From Streptomyces sp. NRRL F-5135 (GTDB lineage Bacteria > Actinomycetota > Actinomycetes > Streptomycetales > Streptomycetaceae): a stretch of 64,000 nucleotides of DNA. Below the pieces are notes generated by a model. It had not been told where the DNA came from and made no database searches. It saw nothing but the letters and a program-made list of their open reading frames with translations. Shown here one piece after another: positions 54,801 to 63,681 of this stretch (positions within the stretch are counted from its first letter, which is position 1; every line of letters begins with the position of its first letter). Location of the stretch: assembly GCF_000719775.1 (NCBI RefSeq), contig NZ_JOHR01000004.1, positions 62,001 through 126,000 of the forward strand. The letters run 5' to 3'. A program made the translations under genes and the position numbers.

Positions 54801-55118
54801 CCGTCTTGCCGGGCGCGCTACCGGCCCGGATCCCTCCGGCGCCGCCCTGGCGTTCCGGCCGGTCCGGGCACGCCCGCCCATCGCCGGCCGGCTCGGCTGA
54901 GCGTCCTGGCCCGCCGGCCGGTTCGTCGGGATCCGCCGCTGCTTGATCGCGCTTGTGTCGCTCCGGTGCGGTGACTCGTGGGGCGGGCGAGCCGGATTCC
55001 GAGGGCGGTGGCGGACCACGTGCGACGCGGAAGGCCCCGCTCGTCCGCGAGTGTCGGGACGGGCGGGGGTCCGCGGCGCCGCACGTGGTACGCGCTCGGC
55101 TCCGAGAGAGCTGCCTGA
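54801..55118. other. Convergent intergenic region
   Basis: About 320 bases between the STM4015-type gene and the convergent carboxypeptidase gene. GC-rich, with no supported ORF and no clear perfect hairpin by eye. Confidence 0.5.
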
Positions 55119-56126
55119 TCAGCGGGCGAAGCCCCAGTCGAGCATCTTGGTGGCGTCGGCGAACCGGTCCTTGTCGGCCTTGAGGATCGCGCCGACCAGG
55201 GTGCGGTTGTCCCGCTCGGCGGCGAAGACGAGGGCGTAACCGGCCTCCGGGCCGCTGCCGGTCTTGATGCCGAGGGCGCCTTCGTAGCTGCCCAGCAGTT
55301 CGTTGGTGTTGACCCAGGTGTAGTACCGGGTACGGCCGTTGGCCGCCGGCGCCTCGGTCTCGTACTGCTTGTTCTGCACGACGTCGGCGAACACGGGCTG
55401 GAGCATCGCGCGCTGGCCGAGCTTGGCCAGGTCGCGCGCGGTGCTGCGGTTGTCGCCGTGTGAGATGCCGTCGTAGCTGTCGAAGTGCGTGCCGGTCAGG
55501 CCCAGCGCTTGCGCCTCGGCGTTCATCTGGTTCACGAAGTCGGCGATCCGCGCGTCCTCGGTGTCCCCGGAGCCGAAGTTGTCGGCCAGGGCCCGCGCGG
55601 CGTCCGCGCCGGAGGGGATCAGCATGGCGTGCAGCAACTGCCGGACGGTCAGCGTGTCGCCGGTCTGGAGGTCGGCCGTACTGGCGCCGGTCTCCTGGAC
55701 GTAGTCCCGGTACTCCTGCTTCACCGCGATCTGCCGGTCCAGCCATTCCGGGTGCTTGAGCACCACCATGGCGGTCATGATCTTGGTGGTGCTGGCCATC
55801 GACACGCTCTCGTCGGCCTTGGCCCCGGCCCACATCTCCCGCTCCTGGCTGCCGTCGCGGGCGTCCAGCAGGAAGGCGTGGTCGGCCTTGACGTCGGGGA
55901 CGGCCTGGTCTCTCGTGTCCGGCGCGCCCTGGCTCCGGTCGGCGGGAGTGGTGGTCTCGCCGCTCGGCAGGCCGTTCTCGTCAACGGTCTGTGTGGCACT
56001 GGGGGTGGCCGCCTGGGCGAGCCCGCCGGCGGTGACCGGCAGGACGGCCCCGAAAAACGCGACCGTCGCGATCCGGGCCCCGGTCCGGTGTATTCGGTTG
56101 GGGCGGGCGTGGGAACCCATAGGCAT
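55119..56126 (-). CDS. D-alanyl-D-alanine carboxypeptidase (penicillin-binding protein)
   Basis: 335 aa with a Sec signal (hydrophobic TVAFFGAVLPVTAGGLAQA) and the serine-PBP motifs: STTK (S112, K115), the second motif as PSGADAA (about 171-177, Ala in place of the usual Asn) and KTGSG (288-292). It removes the terminal D-Ala of peptidoglycan stem peptides. A linker rich in Thr/Pro/Asp precedes the catalytic domain. No C-terminal membrane anchor is seen. ATG 56126 has GGAG seven bases upstream; ATG 56120 is an alternative. Confidence 0.9.
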   Translation of the reverse strand: MPMGSHARPNRIHRTGARIATVAFFGAVLPVTAGGLAQAATPSATQTVDENGLPSGETTTPADRSQGAPDTRDQAVPDVKADHAFLLDARDGSQEREMWAGAKADESVSMASTTKIMTAMVVLKHPEWLDRQIAVKQEYRDYVQETGASTADLQTGDTLTVRQLLHAMLIPSGADAARALADNFGSGDTEDARIADFVNQMNAEAQALGLTGTHFDSYDGISHGDNRSTARDLAKLGQRAMLQPVFADVVQNKQYETEAPAANGRTRYYTWVNTNELLGSYEGALGIKTGSGPEAGYALVFAAERDNRTLVGAILKADKDRFADATKMLDWGFAR

Positions 56127-56378
56127 TCCTTCTCCCGGCGCGGGGCGCCGGCTTGTAGGGGGAACTCGGTGCATACCGAACTTACTTGCGCCTCAACACC
56201 GACTGTCAAGATCGCTTTGTCATGGTCGGGTAACAGGGTTGACATACGTGCAGGTCTCGTGCAGAGGGCTGGTAGGGCCTATGGAGCGGCTCGCGCACGG
56301 TATTCGGCCGACTCCACCGGGCAGTGGTGGGCGGCCGGCGCCCGCCCACCCGGCCAGGGCCTGTCCCGACACACGAAA

Positions 56379-56417
56379 AGGCCGGCCGGTGCGACATTCC
56401 GTCGCACCGGCCGGCCT
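56379..56417. terminator. Intrinsic terminator of the DUF5997 gene
   Basis: 17-bp perfect inverted repeat (56379-56395 and 56401-56417) with a five-base loop. Read on the minus strand it is followed by CTTTTC, giving a short U-tract as in classical terminators, about 35 bases after the DUF5997 stop codon. Confidence 0.85.
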
Positions 56418-56450
56418 CATGGGACCGGCTGACCCCGTCAGGGGCGGATG

Positions 56451-56855
56451 TCAGCGACCCGGTCGCCCGGGGCGGTCGTCGCCATCCGCGTCCCTCTCCT
56501 TGATCCGCGCCATTTCCTTCCGTACCTCGGCCTGGACGGCGCGCTCCTTCTCCAGCCATTCGGGCCGGTCCCTCTTCAAGGCGTCGATCTGCTCGGTGGT
56601 GAGGGGGTCCGTGACCCCGCCGCGTGCGAGACCCGCGATGGAGGTACCCAGCTTCGCCGCGACGACCGGACGGGGATGGGGGCCGTCGCGGCGCAGTTCC
56701 CGCAGCCACTCGGGTGGATCGGCCTGCAGCGCGTTCAGTTCGGCTCGCGAGACGACGCCCGCCCGGAACTCGGCGGGGGTGGCCTCGAGGTACACACCCA
56801 GCTTCTTCGCCGCGGTCGCGGGCTTCATCGTCTGAGTGGTCTGGTGCGACTTCAT
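56451..56855 (-). CDS. DUF5997 family protein
   Basis: 134 aa. The N-terminal KPATAAKKLGVYLEATPAEF and the following WLRELRRDGPHPRPVVAAKL and GLARGGVTDPLTTEQI segments are the conserved DUF5997 core. The C-terminal 30 residues are charged. Function unknown. It is divergent from a LysR-substrate-domain gene, an arrangement I recall as conserved across actinomycetes. ATG 56855; an internal ATG at 56828 is possible. Confidence 0.85.
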   Translation of the reverse strand: MKSHQTTQTMKPATAAKKLGVYLEATPAEFRAGVVSRAELNALQADPPEWLRELRRDGPHPRPVVAAKLGTSIAGLARGGVTDPLTTEQIDALKRDRPEWLEKERAVQAEVRKEMARIKERDADGDDRPGRPGR

Positions 56856-56913
56856 GGTGCCGAGAATATCGAGCGTGTGCTCGGCCTCCGACCACGCCCG
56901 GTAGCCTGGGGGA

Positions 56914-57699
56914 GTGACAGGCTCGGAAGTGTCCCCTTCGTTCCGGCTCGCGTACGTCCCGGGAGTGACGCCCAACAAGTGGGTGCGGATCTGGAGCGAG
57001 CGGCTACCCGAAGTGCCCCTGACCCTCGTCGCGGCGTCCGCTGCCGAGGCATCCGGCCTCCTGCGCGGCGGCGGCGCCGACGCGGGTCTCGTGCGGCTGC
57101 CGGTCGACCGGACCGTCCTCAACGCGATTCCCCTCTACACCGAGACGACGGTGGTCATCGTCCCGAAGGACCACGTCGTGGCGGCGGTCGACGAGGTGTC
57201 CGTCGAAGATCTGGCGGACGACATCGTGCTGCACCCCCTGGACGACGTGCTCGACTGGGAACGTCCGCCGGGACGGCCCGCGAACGAGCGCCCCGCCACG
57301 ACGGCGGACGCCGTGGAGCTGGTGGCGGCCGGAGTGGGACTGCTCGTCGTGCCGCAGTCGCTCGCTCGCTCGCACCACCGCAAGGACCTCACGTACCGGC
57401 CGGTCACGGACGCTCCCGAGTCGCAGGTCGCGCTGTCGTGGCCCGAGGACGCGACCACCGACCTGGTGGAGGACCTCATCGGGATCGTCCGCGGGCGTAC
57501 CGTCAACAGCACACGGGGCCGCAAGCAGGCCTCGGCGCAGCCGGCGCGCGACCGTCCGGATACGGGCGGCGCGCGGCGGAAGCCCGCGACCGGCAAGACG
57601 GCCGGCAAGTCGACGGGCAGGTCGACCGGCAAGAGCCCACGCGGCGGTTACGGCGGTCCCAAGGGCTCCAAACGCGGCAGGCCGCGCCGCCGGTCGTAG
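56914..57699 (+). CDS. LysR-type substrate-binding-domain protein without DNA-binding domain
   Basis: 261 aa. The body (residues about 10-190) reads as a LysR effector-binding fold (RLAYVPGVTPNKWVRIWSER, DAGLVRLPVDR, VVIVPKDHVVA, AAGVGLLVVPQSLARSHHRK), but there is no N-terminal winged helix. The last 65 residues are a Lys/Gly/Arg-rich basic tail (GKTAGKSTGRSTGKSPRGG), a likely nucleic-acid-binding region. GTG 56914. Paired with the divergent DUF5997 gene. Confidence 0.85.
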   Translation: MTGSEVSPSFRLAYVPGVTPNKWVRIWSERLPEVPLTLVAASAAEASGLLRGGGADAGLVRLPVDRTVLNAIPLYTETTVVIVPKDHVVAAVDEVSVEDLADDIVLHPLDDVLDWERPPGRPANERPATTADAVELVAAGVGLLVVPQSLARSHHRKDLTYRPVTDAPESQVALSWPEDATTDLVEDLIGIVRGRTVNSTRGRKQASAQPARDRPDTGGARRKPATGKTAGKSTGRSTGKSPRGGYGGPKGSKRGRPRRRS

Positions 57700-57854
57700 C
57701 CTCCTCGCCGCCGAGCGAGCGCGCTCTTCCCGGTGGCCTTCTCCGTGGTGTGGTCGACGAGGTCGGTGGGGGCGGCGGCGACAGCGGCGGCGCCGTGCCG
57801 GGCGATCACGTGTGTCGGCCGCTCCCGGCCGGATGGCGTGGATCACAGAGGGGA

Positions 57855-59099
57855 TCAGGCCAGGGGCGTGGGCGTCGGCGGGCCTTGCGGATCCGGCGGC
57901 CGCTCCGCGTCGGTGAGGCGGCGCAGGGCACGGATCAGGGCGTCGACACCCGCCGCCGCCTTGGCGCGGGGGCACCCCACGTTCAGCCGGACCCGTCCCG
58001 GGGATCCGTAGACGGCCCCCGGCATGATGGCCACCTTCTCCACCTGGATCAGCTCGCGTTGCAGCGCGTCGTCGTCGACACCCAACGGGCGCAGATCGAT
58101 CCAGGCGAGGTACCCGGCCTGCGGCGGCTCCCAGCCGAGTCGCGGGAACGCCGCCCGGAGCCGCTCGGCCACCAGGGCGAGATTGTCCGCGAGGTACCCG
58201 CGCAGCGCGTCGAGCCAGGGGCCACCCTCGTCGTACGCCGAGATGTGGCCCACCAGGGACAGCACCGCGGGGGAGGAGAGGCCGTCCGCCTCCTTCAGCT
58301 GTCTCAGGTACGCGTCGCGTGACGCGGGATCGCCGATGATGCCGTAACTACCGGTGAGAGCCGGGATGTTGAAGGACTTGGAGGCCGAAGTGAGCACCGC
58401 CCAGCGGCCCGTGCCGCCGTGCCGGGCCCAGGGGCTGTGGACATGCGGGGCGTGCGCCAGGTCGGAGTGGATCTCGTCGCTGATGACCGCCACGTCGTGC
58501 CGTGCGCACAGCCGTGCCATCCGGTCCAGTTCGTCCACGGACCAGACCCTGCCCGTGGGGTTGTGCGGCGAGCACAGCAGCAGTACGGCCGTGTCGGGCC
58601 GCGCCAGCAGCCGTTCCAGTCCGGCCCAGTCGTCGAGCGGGCACTCCCGCAGCCGCCGCCCGTTGGCCGCCACGGTCTTGGGGAACGCGTCGTACATGGG
58701 GGTGTGCGCGACGACGCCCTCGCCCGGCCGGGACCACAGCCGCAGCAGCTGTGACAACTGGTAGACGACGGAGGGGCCGTAGACGATCTGCCCGGGATCC
58801 ACGGTCGTCCCGTGCCGCGACGCGTACCAGCGCGTGATCGCGGAGAGGAAGTCGTCCTGACGCCACCGCGAGTAGCCGAGGACCCCGTGCTCCAGGCGGC
58901 CCCGGAGCGCTGCCAGGATCTCCGGAGCGGTCTCGAAGTCCATGTCGGAGATGGTGAACGGCAGCAGGCCGGGGACGCCGAAGCGGTCCTCGACGTAGTC
59001 CCACTGGGTGCACCAGGTGCCGTGCCGGTCGACGGGCGTGTCGAAGTCGTAGGACGGTCCGCCGGGCCCGCCGGCCGGGCCGGGGGAGGGGTGCGTCAT
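57855..59099 (-). CDS. malY: MalY/PatB-type pyridoxal-phosphate aminotransferase (cystathionine beta-lyase)
   Basis: 414 aa fold-type I PLP enzyme. Conserved: FTISDMDFETAPEI, CSPHNPTGRVW, DEIHSDL and the Schiff-base lysine K241 in TSASKSFNIPAL. MalY/PatB proteins cleave cystathionine and related beta-C-S bonds; E. coli MalY also represses the maltose system by binding MalT. Starts 2 bases after the PTS gene stop codon, exactly as malX-malY in E. coli. A cytoplasmic enzyme. Confidence 0.88.
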   Translation of the reverse strand: MTHPSPGPAGGPGGPSYDFDTPVDRHGTWCTQWDYVEDRFGVPGLLPFTISDMDFETAPEILAALRGRLEHGVLGYSRWRQDDFLSAITRWYASRHGTTVDPGQIVYGPSVVYQLSQLLRLWSRPGEGVVAHTPMYDAFPKTVAANGRRLRECPLDDWAGLERLLARPDTAVLLLCSPHNPTGRVWSVDELDRMARLCARHDVAVISDEIHSDLAHAPHVHSPWARHGGTGRWAVLTSASKSFNIPALTGSYGIIGDPASRDAYLRQLKEADGLSSPAVLSLVGHISAYDEGGPWLDALRGYLADNLALVAERLRAAFPRLGWEPPQAGYLAWIDLRPLGVDDDALQRELIQVEKVAIMPGAVYGSPGRVRLNVGCPRAKAAAGVDALIRALRRLTDAERPPDPQGPPTPTPLA

Positions 59100-59101
59100 G
59101 A

Positions 59102-60769
59102 TCAGCCCACCGGGACCATGGTGGCGAGCGCGTCCTTCACCGACTGGACCTGCGGCCCGATGATGACCTGTACGTTGTGGCCGTCGAGCTTGATGACGCC
59201 GAGGGCGCCGAGCTTCTTCAGCCGTGCCTCGTCGACCTTCTCGGCGTCGGCGACGGTCATGCGCAGGCGGGTGATGCAGTTGTCCAGGGACCGGATGTTG
59301 TCGGCGCCGCCGATCGCGGCGAGGATGGCGACGGCGTCGTACTTCCCGGCGACCAGCTCGCGGGTGGGCGTCGCCCGCGCGTCGCCGTTCGAGTCGGTGG
59401 TCCCGCCGGTCCGCGGTCCCGCGCCGTCCGGCGTGTCCTCGTCGCCCGCCGCGTCCTCGTTGCCTGCCGCGTCCTGGTCGGGCTCCTCCTCGCGGCCCGG
59501 GGTCTTGAGGTCGAACCGGGTGATCGCCCAGCGGAAGAGGAAGTAGTAGGCGCCGAACCAGACGGCCGCGATCACCGGCACCAGGTACCACTTGGTCGTC
59601 GTGCCCTGCAGGACGCCGAACACCAGCCAGTCGATGACATTGCCGTCGGTGTTGCCGATGAAGACGCCGAGTACCGCCGCGACGAGGAAGCCGAGCCCCA
59701 CGAGGACGGCGTGGATGAAGTACAGCCAGGGCGCGATGAACAGGAACAGGAATTCCAGCGGCTCCGTGATGCCGCCGACCACGCACGCCACCACACCGGA
59801 CACCAGGAGGGCCTTGATCCGCGGCCGCATCGTCTTCTTCGCGCAGTGGTACATGGCCAGCGCGGCGCCCGGCAGACCACCCAGGTAGGCCGCCATCTTG
59901 CCCTGGGACAGGAAGTGGGTCGCGTCGGTGACGGCGGTGTTCGGGGCGGCCGAGCAGTCGAGCTGCGCGTAGAACATGTTGAGGGCGCCGGAGACGTGTT
60001 CACCGCAGACCGCGCCGGAACCACCGACGTCGGTGAAGCGGAACATGGCCACGAGGATGTGGTGGAGGCCGATCGGCCGCAGCAGCACCTCGCCCATGCC
60101 GAAGAAGAAGGGCCCGAGGACACCGGTGTGGCCGATGCCGCGGCCCACGGCGTTGATCCAGCCGTTGAACGTCGGCCAGAGCAGCGGGATGAGGAGACCG
60201 AGCAGGCTCAGAACGAGCGCCGAGACGATCGGGACGAAGCGCAGGCCGCCGAAGAAGGCCAGCGCGTCAGGCATCCGCTGGGTACGAAAGCGCTGGTGGA
60301 GGAGGCTGACAACGATGCCAACGGCCACGGCGCCGAGGAGTCCCGTATCGATGGACTTCACCCCCAGCACATCGGCGATGCCGTAGTGCGCGACCGCTTT
60401 CTCGTCCTCGAAGTCGACGCCCTTGGCGGTGAGGTAGAAGTTCACCGCCAGGTTCATGGCGGCGAAGCCGACGAATCCGGAGAAGGCGGCGACTCCCTTG
60501 TCCTCACGGGCGAGACCGAGCGGAATCGCCATCGCGAAGAGGACCGGCAGGAAGGTGAAGGCGACGAGCCCGGTGTTGGCCATCCAGGTGAAGACGAGGT
60601 GGAAGCCGTCGGCCTTCAGGAAGGGGAGGGTGTCGGCGACGGCTTCGCTGGAGAGCGACGAGCCGATGCCCAGGAAGATGCCGCAGAACGCGAGCAGGGC
60701 CACCGGGAGCATGAACGTTTTGCCGAGTCCCTGAAGGAACTCCCAGAGTGCGGCTTTGGTCTTCTGCAT
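59102..60769 (-). CDS. malX: PTS enzyme IICB, MalX-like (glucose/maltose family)
   Basis: 555 aa: EIIC membrane domain (about residues 10-400, with GITEPLEFLFLFIAPWLYFI typical of the glucose superfamily), a 60-residue acidic linker, and an EIIB domain with the phosphorylated C498 in LDNCITRLRM. It imports and phosphorylates a hexose or disaccharide using general PTS proteins not seen in this window. ATG 60769 (MQKTKAALWEF) is chosen over upstream candidates at 60790 and 60943. Forms an operon with malY. Confidence 0.88.
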   Translation of the reverse strand: MQKTKAALWEFLQGLGKTFMLPVALLAFCGIFLGIGSSLSSEAVADTLPFLKADGFHLVFTWMANTGLVAFTFLPVLFAMAIPLGLAREDKGVAAFSGFVGFAAMNLAVNFYLTAKGVDFEDEKAVAHYGIADVLGVKSIDTGLLGAVAVGIVVSLLHQRFRTQRMPDALAFFGGLRFVPIVSALVLSLLGLLIPLLWPTFNGWINAVGRGIGHTGVLGPFFFGMGEVLLRPIGLHHILVAMFRFTDVGGSGAVCGEHVSGALNMFYAQLDCSAAPNTAVTDATHFLSQGKMAAYLGGLPGAALAMYHCAKKTMRPRIKALLVSGVVACVVGGITEPLEFLFLFIAPWLYFIHAVLVGLGFLVAAVLGVFIGNTDGNVIDWLVFGVLQGTTTKWYLVPVIAAVWFGAYYFLFRWAITRFDLKTPGREEEPDQDAAGNEDAAGDEDTPDGAGPRTGGTTDSNGDARATPTRELVAGKYDAVAILAAIGGADNIRSLDNCITRLRMTVADAEKVDEARLKKLGALGVIKLDGHNVQVIIGPQVQSVKDALATMVPVG

Positions 60770-61118
60770 GTGCGCGGAACCTTCGGGCATGGACACGTCG
60801 GCCTCGGGCGTCCGCAGTGACGAGCGGGGGAGCCGCGGGCAGATCGAGGGGCGGAAAACGGGATGCGGAGGGCCTGCCGTCCCCGTGGGGCGCCTGGGGG
60901 ATCGCCCCATGTCGCGCCGCCGGACGCGGCCGTTCCGCAGCACGGATCACATCACAGCGGCTCAGCGGCTGTCCATGGAGGAACGGCGGCCGGCCATCTT
61001 GCGCGGCCGGCCGCCGCGTGGCTCCGGCCTGTTTCCCCGGCGCCACGTCGTGGAGATCACAGAGCCGAGGAAATCGGAAGACGGAACCGCCGGGTCCGGT
61101 CCGGGCGTGCTTGATCAT
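60770..61118. other. Divergent intergenic region with hairpin
   Basis: About 350 bases between malX and the FG-GAP gene. It holds a 12-bp inverted repeat CGGCGGCCGGCC/GGCCGGCCGCCG at 60984-60995 and 61005-61016 (nine-base loop). No regulator gene is adjacent. A frame upstream of ATG 61119 is open but unsupported. Confidence 0.55.
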
Positions 61119-62696
61119 ATGAGTGACCGAGGCGACGAGCAGGGGCCGGTACGGGGACGAGGCGGCACACGCCGGCGGGCGATCGCGGGCGGCGCGGCGG
61201 CCCTGGCGCTGGCCGTCGGGGTCGGGGTCGTCGTCGCCCGGGACGGCGCCGGGACCATCACCGCCCCGCACACCTGCCACACCTCGGCCCACGGCACCGC
61301 ACCGGCCGCGGGCCCCGCGGCGAAGACCGGCGAGACCCCGGCCGGGGCCGCCCCCGCCGCCGACTTCGACGGGGACGGCAACCCCGACCTGGCCATGGGA
61401 TCCATGGGCGACGTGGCGAACGGCAGCGGCGGCGGCAGCATCGAGGTGGCGTACGGGTCGGGCGACGGGACCGGCCTCGCCCGCTGCCAGTACCTCACGC
61501 AGAACGACGCCGGGATACCGGGCAAGGGCCGCGACGAGGCGTTCTTCGGTACCGATGTGATGGCCCGCGACTTCGACGGGGACGGGTACACCGACCTCGC
61601 CGCCGCCGTCTTCGACTGGAAGCCGAGCGTGATCATCATGTGGGGTTCGACGGACGGGCTGAAGAGCGCTGTGCGGGTGCCGGGCACGGACGGCAGCCAC
61701 GTCCCCTGGATGCTGGACCCGATTCTGGACGAGCAGCTCGTCGCCGGGGACTTCGACGGGGACGGGCACGCCGATCTGGTCTTCGGGCTCGGCTCCGGCA
61801 AGGGCCTGCTCAAGGGCCCCTTCACGCGCGACGGCGCCCCGGCGGCCACCGCCCCGGTCCCCGCCCCGCGCCGGCCGGCGAAGGACGTCGACACCGCGAA
61901 CTACGCGGAACTCGTCGCCGGGGACCTGGACGGCGACGGCGCCGACGACCTGGTGGCCTTCCACGACAACTCGCTCCCCGAGGCGGCCTGGTCCGAGCAG
62001 CACTGGCCGGTGAGCTACCTCCGGGGCGGCCCGGACGGCTTCACCGAGCCCGACGACGTCGGTCTCCCCGACGCGGCGACGGGCGCGGCCGGTGACGTGG
62101 ACGGCGACGGGATCGCGGACCTCGTGCTCGGTCCCCGCGGCGGTGACGTGAGCCGCAGCGCGGTGACCGTGGTGTACGGATCCAAGTCCGGGCCGGGGAA
62201 GGGCAGGCGGACGACGACCCTCGACCGTGACGCTCCCGGCGTGCCCGGCGAGGAACCTCAGGACGAGGACGCCGTCTTCACCTCCTTGGACACCGGTGAC
62301 GTCGACGGCGACGGCTACGCGGACGTGGTGGCCGGCTCGCCCCGCAGGAACGTGTACGCGAAGCCCGGTCCGGAAGAGGCGCTGTTCCTGCGGGGCGGCC
62401 CGGACGGCCTGACCGGCGAGGGCGCCCGCGCCTTCGGGGAGGGCGACCTCGGAGGCGAACCGGAGGCGCGGCGCGTGTTCGGCGCGGCGGTGCGCCTGGT
62501 CGACATGGACGGCGACCACCGGTCCGAGCTGGTCGTGGCGGCACCCGGCACCGACAGGACCGACGGCTCCGCCTGGCTCCTGCCCGGCACGGCGGACGGG
62601 CCCGCCACCGGGGGAGCCACCCGGCTGTTCGGTGACAGCTTCGACTCCACCGAGGGGCTGAACCTCTACATGGGAGGCGGGGGGATCGCCCGCTGA
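61119..62696 (+). CDS. Secreted FG-GAP/VCBS repeat protein
   Basis: 525 aa. A short basic N terminus and one hydrophobic segment (IAGGAAALALAVGVGVVVA) suggest a signal or anchor. The rest consists of about seven FG-GAP-type repeats, each with a calcium-loop pattern such as DFDGDGNPDLA, DFDGDGYTDLA, DFDGDGHADLV, DLDGDGADDLV, DVDGDGIADLV and DVDGDGYADVV, predicting a beta-propeller of integrin type on the cell surface. Function unknown. ATG 61119. Confidence 0.88.
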   Translation: MSDRGDEQGPVRGRGGTRRRAIAGGAAALALAVGVGVVVARDGAGTITAPHTCHTSAHGTAPAAGPAAKTGETPAGAAPAADFDGDGNPDLAMGSMGDVANGSGGGSIEVAYGSGDGTGLARCQYLTQNDAGIPGKGRDEAFFGTDVMARDFDGDGYTDLAAAVFDWKPSVIIMWGSTDGLKSAVRVPGTDGSHVPWMLDPILDEQLVAGDFDGDGHADLVFGLGSGKGLLKGPFTRDGAPAATAPVPAPRRPAKDVDTANYAELVAGDLDGDGADDLVAFHDNSLPEAAWSEQHWPVSYLRGGPDGFTEPDDVGLPDAATGAAGDVDGDGIADLVLGPRGGDVSRSAVTVVYGSKSGPGKGRRTTTLDRDAPGVPGEEPQDEDAVFTSLDTGDVDGDGYADVVAGSPRRNVYAKPGPEEALFLRGGPDGLTGEGARAFGEGDLGGEPEARRVFGAAVRLVDMDGDHRSELVVAAPGTDRTDGSAWLLPGTADGPATGGATRLFGDSFDSTEGLNLYMGGGGIAR

Positions 62697-62811
62697 CGCC
62701 TTCCCCCGGGCGAACGGCTCGTCCCATGGCCGGGACCGCTACAGGACGAGCCCTCATTGTGTCGGTCACATACATGGATGTGGCCTCGTGGTGTCCCTAC
62801 TGTTTCCGGCC

Positions 62812-63609
62812 ATGACAAGCGAGACTCCTCCCCCCGTCCCCCGCGCGGCGCCCACGGGCGCCGACGTGGACCTGTCGTCCCGGGTCGCCCTGGTCACCGG
62901 CGGCGGCAGCGGTATCGGCAAGGCGTGCGTCGTGGCGCTGGCCGCGGCGGGCGCCACGGTGCACATCGTGGACCGGGACGCCGAGGCCGCCGAAGCGGTC
63001 GCCGCCGAGACCGGGGGCGAGGCACACGTCGTCGACCTGGCCGACCCCGCCGCGATCGACACACTGCCGACCGACGCCGACATCCTGGTCAACAACGCCG
63101 GCCTCCAGCACGTCGCACCCCTGACGGAGTTTCCGCCCGAACGGTTCGCCCTCATCCAACAGGTGATGGTCACGGCGCCGTTTCTGCTGATGCGCCGCGG
63201 CCTGCCGCACATGTACGCGCGGGGCTGGGGGCGGCTGATCAACATCTCCAGCGTCCACGGACTGCGGGCCAGCGCCTACAAGGCGGCGTATGTCGCCGCC
63301 AAACACGCCCTGGAAGGCCTGAGCAAGGTGGCCGCGGTCGAAGGCGCCCCGCACGGCGTGACCAGCAACTGCGTCAACCCCGGCTATGTCCGCACCCCCC
63401 TGGTGGAGAACCAGATCCGCGACCAGGCCGCCGCCCACGGGATCAGCCCCCAGGACGTGCTGACCGATGTCCTGCTGACCCGCCCGCCCATCAAGCGCCT
63501 GCTGGAGGCCGAGGAGGTCGCCGCGGCCGTGCTGTGGCTGTGCGCGGACCACAGCGGCTACATCACCGGCGCCTCGCTGCCTCTCGACGGCGGCTGGGGA
63601 GCCACCTGA
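62812..63609 (+). CDS. 3-hydroxybutyrate dehydrogenase (short-chain dehydrogenase)
   Basis: 265 aa SDR: cofactor motif GGGSGIG (30-36), NNAG, catalytic Ser in NISSVHG and the Tyr/Lys pair in AAYVAAKH. The segment GLRASAYKAAYVAAKHALEG and NCVNPGYVRTPLVENQI are typical of bacterial D-3-hydroxybutyrate dehydrogenases, which interconvert 3-hydroxybutyrate and acetoacetate with NAD. ATG 62812. It precedes an MHS-type transporter by 72 bases on the same strand, suggesting a ketone-body uptake/use operon. Confidence 0.88.
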   Translation: MTSETPPPVPRAAPTGADVDLSSRVALVTGGGSGIGKACVVALAAAGATVHIVDRDAEAAEAVAAETGGEAHVVDLADPAAIDTLPTDADILVNNAGLQHVAPLTEFPPERFALIQQVMVTAPFLLMRRGLPHMYARGWGRLINISSVHGLRASAYKAAYVAAKHALEGLSKVAAVEGAPHGVTSNCVNPGYVRTPLVENQIRDQAAAHGISPQDVLTDVLLTRPPIKRLLEAEEVAAAVLWLCADHSGYITGASLPLDGGWGAT

Positions 63610-63681
63610 CGCGCTCGCACCACCACGCCGTAACACCCGTACCGCCCGCCCCCGTCCCCGTACCCGAGAACCGGTGAACCC

